Under the pieces are notes generated by a model, which was given only the letters and a program-made list of their open reading frames with translations, was not told the origin of the DNA and ran no database searches. Below, piece after piece: positions 1-8,077 of a stretch of DNA of 64,000 bases. The DNA is from Phycisphaerae bacterium. GTDB taxonomy: Bacteria > Planctomycetota > Phycisphaerae > UBA1845 > Fen-1342. Position 1 is the first letter of the stretch. Each line of letters opens with the position of its first letter. The stretch covers positions 62,001-126,000 of the forward strand of contig JAJVHV010000023.1 of NCBI GenBank assembly GCA_022072445.1. The letters are read 5' to 3'. The translations under genes were made by a program, and so were the position numbers.

Positions 1-439
1 CTGCCAGCGCGTCGAGGCTGGCGACGACCTTGGCCTGCAAACTCTCGCTGACGCCCGTGACCCTCGCCAGCTCCGCCGGGCTGCCCACAGCGCCCGTCGG
101 CCGCAGCACCCAGAGCACAATGCCCGCCACCGCGAGGCTCACATACGCCGCGCCCAACGCCATCCCCCGCCACCGCCGCCGCCCCACCGACGACGCCGTC
201 TCCGTCTTGACGCGCTCCAGCAACCGGACCAGCGCGGCCTGGTCGTTGGCGGCGCTGGGGCCGACCGCGGCCGCGGCCGGCTGGTCAAGCTTCAGCACCG
301 CCGCCAGCGACCGCGCCTCGTCGAGCATCGCGGCGCACGCCGCGCATTGCGCCACGTGCTCGCTGACCCGTTGCGACGCCGCCGCATCCAGCTCTCCACG
401 CAGGTATCCACGCGCCAGTTCGTCGTCGAGATGGAACAT
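1..439 (-). CDS. Anti-sigma factor with zinc-finger (ZAS) domain, C-terminus cut by window edge
   Basis: Membrane anti-sigma factor expected to hold the ECF sigma factor encoded just upstream. The start is the ATG at 439, preceded by the sigma gene stop 47 bp away. Residues H28, C32 and C35 form the H-x3-C-x2-C zinc-binding signature of ZAS anti-sigma domains, and one transmembrane helix lies at about residues 93-112, so the N-terminal domain is cytoplasmic and the C-terminus is extracytoplasmic. The reading frame is still open at base 1, so the sensor part is not in the window. The order sigma then anti-sigma on the same strand supports cotranscription and a partner-switch or release mechanism; the signal sensed cannot be told from here. 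Confidence 0.85.
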   Translation of the reverse strand, partial: MFHLDDELARGYLRGELDAAASQRVSEHVAQCAACAAMLDEARSLAAVLKLDQPAAAAVGPSAANDQAALVRLLERVKTETASSVGRRRWRGMALGAAYVSLAVAGIVLWVLRPTGAVGSPAELARVTGVSESLQAKVVASLDALA

Positions 440-486
440 GATGACTCTCTCGCCAAAGGCCGGCGAGACCGTCGCAACGCCGACGC

Positions 487-1137
487 TCAGGGCGAGAACG
501 CCGACAGTTGCTGCCGCAGCGCGGCCCGCGCCCGCGACAGCAGGCACCGCACCGCCTCCGCGGTCACTTCCAGGATCGCCGCAATCTGCTCGTACGACAG
601 ATCCTCGAACTCAAACAGCGTCAGCGCCACACGCTGGTTGATCGGCAGCCGCGCCAGAGCGGCGGCGACGTGCTGCTGAAGCTCGCGCAGGTTGATCGGC
701 GAGTCGGGCCCAGGCTCGCGCCCATCCGCGATCCGGCTGACGTTCTCGCCGGTCTGCGCCGACGCGGCCCGCTTCGCCTGGTGCTGCCGCAGATAGCTCA
801 TCGTGCGGTTGGTCGCCACCCGGTAAAGCCACGTCGAAAAGCGCGCCCGCGGCTGATAGTCGCGCGCGTGTGTCAGAATCTGCAGGAACACGTCCTGCGT
901 CAGGTCCTCCGCCGCCGACGGGTTCCGCACGATCCGCCCAACGTAGCGAAGCACACGCGAGAAGTTTCGCCGCACCAGCGTCGTCGCAGCCTCCGCGTCG
1001 CCCGCCCCGACTTGCAGCATCAGCAGCGTGTCCACATCTTGCAGCAGTTCGCCCGGCGTCGCCGGCGCGCGGCGACGCACCTGTGGCGCGGTGGCGTCAA
1101 CAGCCTGCTGCTGAAGCTTGGCTTCCGGCGATCCCAT
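487..1137 (-). CDS. ECF RNA polymerase sigma factor (RpoE/SigW type)
   Basis: A 216-residue sigma-70 family factor of the extracytoplasmic-function group. It would direct RNA polymerase to stress or envelope promoters and be restrained by the zinc-finger anti-sigma factor encoded directly downstream. Region 2 is seen at about residues 45-115 (AAEDLTQDVFLQIL core, then the FSTWLYRVATNR helix) and region 4 at about 150-212, with the helix-turn-helix LSYEQIAAILEVTAEAVRC. The length fits ECF factors (about 170-220 residues), with a roughly 35-residue extra N-terminal part. ECF subgroup and target promoter are not evident; I found no clear ECF-type motif upstream of its own gene. Confidence 0.92.
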   Translation of the reverse strand: MGSPEAKLQQQAVDATAPQVRRRAPATPGELLQDVDTLLMLQVGAGDAEAATTLVRRNFSRVLRYVGRIVRNPSAAEDLTQDVFLQILTHARDYQPRARFSTWLYRVATNRTMSYLRQHQAKRAASAQTGENVSRIADGREPGPDSPINLRELQQHVAAALARLPINQRVALTLFEFEDLSYEQIAAILEVTAEAVRCLLSRARAALRQQLSAFSP

Positions 1138-1349
1138 CTCGATGTCCAGCGCAAGACACGACTTGTGCAGTCATTCTAATCCGCCGAGGGGCCGTGAAGC
1201 AAGCTCCGTGCCGCGCCCGCCGAAGCGCGAAACCCCCGTCTCCTCAAACGAGGGTCAGGGGGAGAGTCTCGCCGCTGGAATGGTCTGGCCGGGACTCCGC
1301 GCGCTCCGGGCAATGGCCTGGAGAGTGTCCGGCCGTAGTCGCGTGCAGC

Positions 1350-1793
1350 CTAAACGCTCAGCAATTCGGCGTCGCGCGGATTGTTCATTCGAGCGCCGCC
1401 GAACGAGCCCACAAACCGATCGAGCGCCTGCTGGAAGCGCTCGCTGAACCAGCCGCGATTCAGATCGGACAGGCTGTGCCGCGATTCCGATTCGCTGGTG
1501 CTGCCGGGCGGCGTGAAGAACTCGCACTTCATCCGCACGTCCGTCAGACCTTCGTGGAAGAACGTCAGCAGCACGTATGCATTCTCGGACATCTCGAGCT
1601 TGAACGCGCGCCGCCCAGCCGCCGACCGCGGCCGCTGACACTGAAATCCGTGCTCCGATAGAAAGCTCGCGAACTCCTCAAACACCGACGCCGCCGTCGA
1701 GTCCATCGCGTCTTCGAATTCCCGGACCCACTTGCCCTTCGCCGACTCCAGGTTCTTCAGAAATGAGCCCCGCCAATCTTCGAAACTTGCCAT
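1350..1793 (-). CDS. Hypothetical protein, 147 aa
   Basis: Not recognised. A soluble acidic-to-neutral protein with no signal peptide or membrane segment. The N-terminal half looks helical (EDWRGSFLKNLESAKGKW) and the central part looks like beta strands (AYVLLTFFHEGLTDVRMKCEFF), giving an alpha/beta layout. Codon use matches its neighbours and the frame contains no anomalies. It lies 212 bp upstream of the sigma factor gene on the same strand, so it could be transcribed with it or from its own promoter in the 520-bp gap shared with the pilus operon. No function is proposed. Confidence 0.6.
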   Translation of the reverse strand: MASFEDWRGSFLKNLESAKGKWVREFEDAMDSTAASVFEEFASFLSEHGFQCQRPRSAAGRRAFKLEMSENAYVLLTFFHEGLTDVRMKCEFFTPPGSTSESESRHSLSDLNRGWFSERFQQALDRFVGSFGGARMNNPRDAELLSV

Positions 1794-2313
1794 CGCAATC
1801 TCCCCCGCAAACAGTTAGCGGACGCCGCCCAGCCCGACTGGACGCACGTCAGGATCGGCCGCTCGGCGAGTGGCGGCGATTACAGAAGCGTTCCAAATAC
1901 GCCGACCGATTGACCATGGTGACGGAAATTCGTCAAACAAATACGTGGGAACATCGGGCGACGAGCAGTCGTCAGATTTTCAGCACGAACGATTTGACAT
2001 CCGCTAATCTTGAGCTAAGTTTTTAGGGCAGAGACGTGCAGGCGGACACCCGGCGTCGGCGACGCAAACCGCACTCATAAATCCATACCTGCCGACGACG
2101 CTGCAAAGGTGAATGCCCCGCAGCAACGAAGATGGAAGCCGCTCAAGCGGTTTCCGGACTTTCATCGAACTTCATCGAGTTGAATCCGGCCGGCACCTGG
2201 CTCGCGACCCTTTTCCCGCTCGCGACCGGGTGGGCAACGCGTCCACGTGCCCGCGTGCGAGCGAGCGCGCGCGGTGTGTGGCGGGACGAACGTCCGCGTA
2301 GAGGAGCTTGCAC
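1794..2313. other. Divergent intergenic region upstream of the pilM operon
   Basis: 520 bp with no convincing gene. It separates a - strand hypothetical gene from the + strand pilM operon and must hold promoters for both. It is less GC-rich than the flanks around 1880-2025, where a candidate sigma70 promoter for pilM is seen. A dyad (GGCGTCGGC near 2050 with GCCGACG near 2093) could fold in the pilM leader, which is about 290 nt long if that promoter is used. Confidence 0.6.
1994..2021 (+). promoter_or_regulatory. Candidate sigma70 promoter for the pilM operon
   Basis: A perfect -35 hexamer TTGACA lies at 1994-1999 in an A/T-rich patch, followed after 16 bp by TAAGTT (2016-2021), a weak -10 with only three matches to TATAAT. 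It is the best promoter-like sequence in the gap but has not been tested. Confidence 0.35.
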
Positions 2314-4374
2314 ATGGCATCCAATGCGATCTGGGGTATCGAAGTCGGGCAGTGCGCCCTGAAGGCGATCAAACTGCGGGCCGCCGGCGACAAGGTCGAG
2401 CTGGTGGCGTTTGACGTCATCGAACATCCGAAAATCCTCTCGCAACCCGACGCGGACGCCGACGAGCTGATCAAGGCGGCCCTCGAAAAGTTCGTCTCGC
2501 GGAACGACTGGCAGGGCGACCGGTTCGTTATCGGCGTGCCCGGGCAGCAGACGTTCGCCCGGTTCTGCAAGCTGCCGCCGGTCGATCAGAAGAAGATTCC
2601 CGATATCGTGAAGTTTGAAGCCAGCCAGCAGATCCCCTTCGACATCGACGAGGTGATCTGGGACTACCAGGTGTTTTCGAGTCCCGACTCGCCCGACGTC
2701 GAGGTCGGCATCTTCGCGATCAAGAAGGACCTGATTCGAAAGCAGATCGACTATTACACGGCGGTGGGAATCGCCCCGCTGGCGGTGCAGACGAGCCCGT
2801 GCGCGCTCTACAACTTCGCGAAGTTCGATCAGCCGGCCGCCGAGGGCGGTGCCACGGTGATCGTCGACATCGGGGCGCAGAACACCGACCTGGTCATCGC
2901 CGAGCCGAACAGCGCCTGGTCGCGCAACATCCCGCTGGGGGGCAATAACTTCACCGACGCGCTGGTGAAGTCGTTCAAGCTCTCGTTTGCCAAGGCGGAG
3001 AGTCTGAAAAAGACGGCGGCGACCAGCAAGTATGCGCGGCAGATTTTCCAGGCCATGCGGCCGGTGTTCGCGGACCTGGTGGCCGAGATTCAGCGCTCGA
3101 TCGGCTTCTACTCGTCGACACATCGCGACGTGCAACTGGCGCGCGTGCTGGGGCTGGGCAATGCGTTTCGCCTGCCCGGTCTGCAGAAGTACCTGGAGAA
3201 CAACCTGACGATCTCGGGCGGGGTGCTGAAGCTCGAGAAGCTGAACCAGATCGTGCCGTCAGCCAACGTCAATGCCCCGCAGTTCGCCGACAACGTGCTG
3301 GGCTTCGGCGTGGCGTACGGCTTGGCGCTTCAGGGCCTGGAGATGTCGGCCATCTCGGCCAGCCTGCTGCCCAAGGAGTTGGCGCGGGTCGCTTTGTGGC
3401 AGAAGAAGCGGGCTTATTTCGGGCTCGCCGCCGCGTGCGTCGGCATGGCGGCGTCGTTCGTCTGGGCGCGGCAGTTCATGGACGACGGCGCGCTGAAGGC
3501 CGGCGTCGACCTGCGAAGCCGAACCCAGACGATCATCTCTGAAGCCAAGGCGGTCGAGGCGCGCTTCAACGAAGTCAAGACCGACACCGGTGGCAAGGAA
3601 GAGAAGATCACCAAGTACCTGGAGCTGCAGAAGGATAGCCGCTACGTGCCGTCCGTGCTCTCCTTCGTGCATGCCAGCCTGCCCGACGTGGCGCCTGAAA
3701 TCGCGTCCGCCAAGACCGGCGAACAGCTCAAGAAGGTCATCGAGACCGACAAGGAGCGTTTCGCGCGCGCGAACCGTCGCCAGATGATCATCGAAAGCCT
3801 CTACATCGGAAACGCGGCCGGCTACTCGGCGACGGGCGGCGGCGGGGCGACGCCCTACGCCGGCGGCGGCGAGGGCGAAGGGCCGGGTGAATTCGCCGAA
3901 GGCGGGGCGCGCTTTCGATATTCCCGCGGCATGCCGCCGCCGGAAGCCTCGCAGCAGGAATCCTCTCCGGGCACGACCGCGGGCGGCGAGAGCAGCGCCG
4001 GGGAGCTGTTCGTGCACGTCGAGGGGCGACTGCTCTTCGGCCGTACGCAAGGCGACGCGATCGGCTTCCTGGAAAGCGAATGGCTGCCGCGGCTCAAGCA
4101 GATGGGCGCGACCAAGGGGCTGGGGTTCTACGTGGTGGATGACGACCCGAAGGCCGCCGAGCAGCGGATTCTCATCCCGATCGTGCGGTCCTATTACCAA
4201 TCGTCGACGCCCAACTTCCTTTCACGTGAGCAGCCCACGCAGCAGGGTCCGAAGGTCGAGGACCCGCTGACGGGCGAGGACATGGCCAGCGACTGGAAAT
4301 TCGAGATCAACTTCAAGGTCAAGCTGGGTGAGAAGCCCGTCAAGGAAGGCGAGAAGACGGAAAACAAAGGCTGA
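2314..4374 (+). CDS. pilM: PilM-PilN fusion, type IV pilus/secretion assembly protein
   Basis: 686 residues. The first ~345 residues are an actin-fold PilM: the opening IWGIEVGQCALKAIKLR corresponds to the usual phosphate-1 strand and TVIVDIGAQNTDLVIAE (from residue 180) to phosphate-2. PilM normally binds the cytoplasmic N-terminus of PilN, which carries an NLLP-type motif. Here that motif (SASLLPKE, from about residue 348) follows directly in the same chain, then a transmembrane helix (about 368-387) and a periplasmic coiled-coil-like region, as in PilN. So the protein reads as PilM and PilN in one polypeptide, followed by a Gly-rich spacer (about 505-560) and a C-terminal domain of unknown type. 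ATG 2314 is chosen over TTG 2308 because GAGGAG at 2301-2306 sits 7 nt before it. First gene of a four-gene operon. Confidence 0.85.
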   Translation: MASNAIWGIEVGQCALKAIKLRAAGDKVELVAFDVIEHPKILSQPDADADELIKAALEKFVSRNDWQGDRFVIGVPGQQTFARFCKLPPVDQKKIPDIVKFEASQQIPFDIDEVIWDYQVFSSPDSPDVEVGIFAIKKDLIRKQIDYYTAVGIAPLAVQTSPCALYNFAKFDQPAAEGGATVIVDIGAQNTDLVIAEPNSAWSRNIPLGGNNFTDALVKSFKLSFAKAESLKKTAATSKYARQIFQAMRPVFADLVAEIQRSIGFYSSTHRDVQLARVLGLGNAFRLPGLQKYLENNLTISGGVLKLEKLNQIVPSANVNAPQFADNVLGFGVAYGLALQGLEMSAISASLLPKELARVALWQKKRAYFGLAAACVGMAASFVWARQFMDDGALKAGVDLRSRTQTIISEAKAVEARFNEVKTDTGGKEEKITKYLELQKDSRYVPSVLSFVHASLPDVAPEIASAKTGEQLKKVIETDKERFARANRRQMIIESLYIGNAAGYSATGGGGATPYAGGGEGEGPGEFAEGGARFRYSRGMPPPEASQQESSPGTTAGGESSAGELFVHVEGRLLFGRTQGDAIGFLESEWLPRLKQMGATKGLGFYVVDDDPKAAEQRILIPIVRSYYQSSTPNFLSREQPTQQGPKVEDPLTGEDMASDWKFEINFKVKLGEKPVKEGEKTENKG

Positions 4375-4469
4375 GAAGTCCGGCCCGGCGGCGGCCGCGA
4401 AGGAGTCGCCGGGAAACGACGGGCGTGTGACGGCTTCCGCGGCCCAACGCGGGTCGCTCGAGGTGAACC

Positions 4470-5873
4470 ATGTGGAACAACATCGTATCGTTCGTCAAGA
4501 CGCATCTGATCTCGCTGCTGTGCGGGGTGGCGGCGCTGGTCTTCGTGGGCGCCACGCTGTGGGGAATGTCGCTCGACTCGGTCAAGAACCGCATGCAGGA
4601 GCGCGTCTCGGCCGCGGGCGAGATCAAGCGCTTCGAAAGCAGCGCCATCAACGACGCGAAGATCGACGCCGAGAAGCGGCGCGGCGAGCTGTTTCAGAAG
4701 GAGTTCGAGGCGACGCTCGAAGTGGCGCACAGCATCAACAAACGCGAGCCGCTCGTGCCCGGACTGTTTCCGACGGCTCAAAACCAGGCGGTGAAGTTCG
4801 AGTTCGTCAACAAGTACAAGGGCTCGCTCGAGCAGATGCGCGCCGATTTGATGGCCGACGGCCCGCCCACCGCCGCCGACATCGCCGAGGAGGAGCAGAA
4901 CATCATCGACCTGGCGCAGCAGGAAGCCGAATCGAAGACCGAAGACACGCCCAACCCCAGCATGAAGCCCGGCCTGCAACAGCCCCAGACGCCGACGATT
5001 CCCGGCCGCCCGATCGGCGGCGAGGAGTTCGCCGGCGGGCGGCGCTATCCGCCCAGTCCCGAGGAGTACTACGGCGCCGAAGGCGGCGAATTCGCTGGCC
5101 GCCGGCCGGGGCGTGGCGGCGGCGAGTTCGGCCCGGGCCGCGGGGCAATGATGGCCGGCATGAACGTACCGAGCGTGAACGTCACGATTCCGGCCGACCA
5201 ACAGAAGTACAACAAGGAGTACCGTGCGGCGGTGAACAAGGCCAAGAGCATCCGCTGCTACGCCGACGTCCGCTCCTGGCACGTCAGCCCGATCGTCGAG
5301 AGCCAGCTTGCGCCCAGCCCGGAGGATCTGTGGAAGGCGCAGGTCGGCCTGTGGCTGCAACAGGACGTCGCCAAGGCGGTCGCGGAAGTGAACAACGAGG
5401 CGGCGGCCGCCGTGCAGGACGGCGATCCCTACGTCGAGCATTCGCCCGTCAAGCGGATCGTGTCGGCGCGGATTTTCGGCTACACGGGCGCGGAGAAACC
5501 GCTGCTGTTCCCGATGGCTTCGGGCGCGACCGGGTCGAGCGACGTGGCGGGCCCGGCCAAGTCGTTCACCGACCGCAAGTCGGACGCGCAGTTCGACGTG
5601 CTGCGGTTCACGGTGACGATGGTGGTCGACCAGCGCGAGGTGACCAGGGTGATCGACCGCGTCTGCCGGCAGAACTTCTACAAGTGCGTCGGCGTGCGCT
5701 ACGCGCCGCTGTCGCCGGAAGACGCCAAGGTGGGCTTCATGTACGGCACGGCGCCGGTGACGCAGGTGACGCTGGATTTCGAGGGCTACATGTCGCGGGC
5801 GGTGTTCGCGACGCTGATGCCCGAAGAGGTGCGCAAGGCGCTGGGCATCACGCTGGAAGGTAGTGGAGGTTGA
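4470..5873 (+). CDS. Single-pass membrane protein of the pilM operon, PilO-like position
   Basis: 467 residues. One N-terminal transmembrane helix (about 12-32, HLISLLCGVAALVFVGATLW) is followed by a charged helical stretch (about 35-90) likely to be coiled coil, a Gly/Pro/Arg-rich low-complexity segment (about 170-225) and a C-terminal alpha/beta domain (about 310-465). This layout, short cytoplasmic tail, one helix, coiled coil and compact periplasmic domain, is that of PilO, and the gene follows the PilM-PilN fusion, but I see no diagnostic PilO sequence match. The start ATG has a good ribosome site (GAGGTG) seven bases upstream, and the 95-bp gap suggests cotranscription with pilM. The function as an alignment-complex subunit is inferred from position. 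Confidence 0.6.
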   Translation: MWNNIVSFVKTHLISLLCGVAALVFVGATLWGMSLDSVKNRMQERVSAAGEIKRFESSAINDAKIDAEKRRGELFQKEFEATLEVAHSINKREPLVPGLFPTAQNQAVKFEFVNKYKGSLEQMRADLMADGPPTAADIAEEEQNIIDLAQQEAESKTEDTPNPSMKPGLQQPQTPTIPGRPIGGEEFAGGRRYPPSPEEYYGAEGGEFAGRRPGRGGGEFGPGRGAMMAGMNVPSVNVTIPADQQKYNKEYRAAVNKAKSIRCYADVRSWHVSPIVESQLAPSPEDLWKAQVGLWLQQDVAKAVAEVNNEAAAAVQDGDPYVEHSPVKRIVSARIFGYTGAEKPLLFPMASGATGSSDVAGPAKSFTDRKSDAQFDVLRFTVTMVVDQREVTRVIDRVCRQNFYKCVGVRYAPLSPEDAKVGFMYGTAPVTQVTLDFEGYMSRAVFATLMPEEVRKALGITLEGSGG

Positions 5874-5942
5874 TGGTCGCCGGTCGGCAGCGGCAGAGAT
5901 TGAGACGTCGCGGGCGGCGGACAGCCGCCGGGAGTGAACATC

Positions 5943-7925
5943 ATGGCTAAGGGAACTTTCAACTTCTTCGAGCTTCACGCGGAGAAACTCGTGCTGGGCG
6001 TCGGCGGCGCGTTCGCGCTGGCGATGCTCTGGATGTTCATCATCAGCTCGCCGAACGTGATCGAGTTCAACGGCGAGAAGGTCGGGCCGCGCGAGCTGGA
6101 CGAGCGGATTCTGACCGCGGCGCAGCGCATGGACGAGAAGCGCAAGCGGGCCGAGCCGCCCAAGATCGAGGTGCCCTCCTTCCGCGAGGAAGTGCGCAGC
6201 CTGCAGGACAAGGGCATCCTGGCGGGTGGCGCCGGAATGCCCGTGGAGCCGGTGCTGCGGCTGGCGGGCGAGTTCGGCAGGGAAATCAAGATCGAGGGGC
6301 TCGAGGAGCAGGCCGAGTCGGGCGTGGTCGACCTGGTCACGCCGCTCAAGCCCTCCATCCCCAAAGTCCGGACGGGGCGAAGCGTCGCGGTGCGTGCGCC
6401 GACCGTCGTGCTGACGTCGGAGTCGCCCTCGCCGAACCAGCCCAAGGACGCGACCAAGGTCGAGTCCTCGGAGTTCCCCTGGGTCTCGGTGGCGGTCTAT
6501 TTCGACAAGCTGGCGCAGGCCGGCGAGATGGAGAAGGCCCGCTACGCCAGCTACCGCCGCAAGGTCTACGTGGCGGGCGTCGACGCACAGCGGCAGGAGG
6601 TGCAGTCCAACGGCGAATACTCCGAATGGCAGGACGTGCCGCACAGCAAGGCGGCGCTGGACCTGAAGATTCCCGAGCCGGCGTTCGACGAGCGCAGCAG
6701 CACGCTGACCAACAAGGCGGACATCGAGCGGGCCTACAGCCAGATCAAAGCGATGCAACAGGCGATCCTCCAGCCGCCGTTCTACAACGTCGAGGTCGGC
6801 GACATCTGGGATCTACCGCCCTTGCCGGGCTGGGAGGAGACCGACGCCGATGATACGGCCAACGCGCCGACCGAGCCGAAGCCGAAGGAACGCAAGCCGA
6901 AGCCCAAGCCGACGCAGCAACCGCCGCCCGAAGGGCGGCGGATGCCGCCAATCGCCGGCGGCGGCGAAGGTGGCGGCGGCGGCCGTCCCGGCCGTGGCGG
7001 CGGTGTGATGGGCGAGGGTCCGGGCGAGTTCTACCAGGGTGCGGGCCAGGTGAACACCGAAGGGCGGGCCAAGGCCGAGGCCAAGAAGCTCATGCAGAAC
7101 GCGCTGAAGGAAGCCAAGATGGCCCTGATGCGCGACAAGGACTACGGCAAGGCGATGGACCGCGCCAACAGCGTCAAGAACAACCCCGACGCGACCACCG
7201 CCATGAAGCGCCAGGCCGAGTCGCTCATCAAGGACATCGAGAAGAAGATCTCGGGCAAGGACAAGTCCAGCATCATCACGCGGCTGAGCGGCAGCGGCGG
7301 CGGCGGTCCGCCGCTGATCACGCATCCGGAGCGCGGCAGCCAGGTGGTGGCGTGGGCGCACGACGACACGGTCGAGCCGGGTAAGACGTACCGCTATCGC
7401 GTGCGCGTAAACCTCTGGAACCGCTACGTCGGCCAGAACCGGCTGGTGCGCGACCCGGCGGGTGCGCGGCAGGCGGTCGTTCACGGTGCCTGGTCCGATC
7501 CGAGCGAGCCGGTCTCAGTCACGCCGAGCACGTACTTCTTCCTGACCTCGGAGAAAAAGGACCGCGCTCAGGCGACCGTCGAGGTCTACAAGTGGCGGAA
7601 CGGGTCGTGGGTGAAGAACACGTTCGACGTCGGCGTCGGCGACGTGATCGGCGGCGTCAAGAAGACCAAGCTCGAGGAGTATGACGAGAAGGACAAGCAG
7701 GTCACCGAGGACGTCGACTTCTCGACGGGCGCGGTCGTGCTCGACCTGCGGTTCGACGAGGCGGTCGAGCTGCGTGTGCCGCAGAGCAAGACGGATTTCA
7801 CCTATCGTCCCAAGCCGACGCTGCTGATGGTGTATCTGGAGCCGGCCGACGGGCAGATCAAGGAACGCATTCTCGACGCCGACCGCGGCGATCCGCTCCG
7901 TGCCAGGCTCGAAGAGGAGCTGTGA
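5943..7925 (+). CDS. Single-pass membrane protein of the pilM operon
   Basis: 660 residues, not recognised by sequence. One transmembrane helix (about 20-40, LGVGGAFALAMLWMFIISS) places the rest in the periplasm. The middle holds a Lys/Pro-rich and Gly-rich linker (about 300-375), then a charged helical segment (about 380-440) and a beta-rich C-terminal part; the Tyr/Arg-rich segment TYRYRVRVNLWNRYVG and neighbouring strands look like a fibronectin-like or carbohydrate-binding-like sandwich, which is only an impression. ATG 5943 is preferred to GTG 5934 because GGGAG lies just upstream of it. The same arrangement of N-terminal helix, Gly-rich linker and C-terminal domain as the preceding gene suggests the two products work together. 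Confidence 0.6.
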   Translation: MAKGTFNFFELHAEKLVLGVGGAFALAMLWMFIISSPNVIEFNGEKVGPRELDERILTAAQRMDEKRKRAEPPKIEVPSFREEVRSLQDKGILAGGAGMPVEPVLRLAGEFGREIKIEGLEEQAESGVVDLVTPLKPSIPKVRTGRSVAVRAPTVVLTSESPSPNQPKDATKVESSEFPWVSVAVYFDKLAQAGEMEKARYASYRRKVYVAGVDAQRQEVQSNGEYSEWQDVPHSKAALDLKIPEPAFDERSSTLTNKADIERAYSQIKAMQQAILQPPFYNVEVGDIWDLPPLPGWEETDADDTANAPTEPKPKERKPKPKPTQQPPPEGRRMPPIAGGGEGGGGGRPGRGGGVMGEGPGEFYQGAGQVNTEGRAKAEAKKLMQNALKEAKMALMRDKDYGKAMDRANSVKNNPDATTAMKRQAESLIKDIEKKISGKDKSSIITRLSGSGGGGPPLITHPERGSQVVAWAHDDTVEPGKTYRYRVRVNLWNRYVGQNRLVRDPAGARQAVVHGAWSDPSEPVSVTPSTYFFLTSEKKDRAQATVEVYKWRNGSWVKNTFDVGVGDVIGGVKKTKLEEYDEKDKQVTEDVDFSTGAVVLDLRFDEAVELRVPQSKTDFTYRPKPTLLMVYLEPADGQIKERILDADRGDPLRARLEEEL

Positions 7926-8077
7926 TCCGGACGCGGCCGGCGTAGCCCGGCGGCCTCGGATCGTCTAGTCTATTCCGGCGTCGGAAGCTGCGGCGCATCT
8001 CCGCGGGCGCTCGTCAGATTCCGACAGGCCGGAAGCGTCGTCAGGCGTCGCGGAGGCAGGATTCGAGGGCGACGGGC

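Noticed and set aside
2045-2110. Possible c-di-GMP (GEMM) riboswitch before pilM
   Set aside because: GACGCAAA and a dyad are present, but the two-helix arrangement and conserved loop bases of the GEMM fold could not be drawn.
4194-6758. Long antisense open frame (about 850 codons) opposite the pilus operon genes
   Set aside because: High GC keeps antisense frames open; its residues are Arg/His/Leu-rich with no domain, while the + strand has clear membrane-protein structure and ribosome sites. The same holds for the long frame opposite the RTX-like gene.
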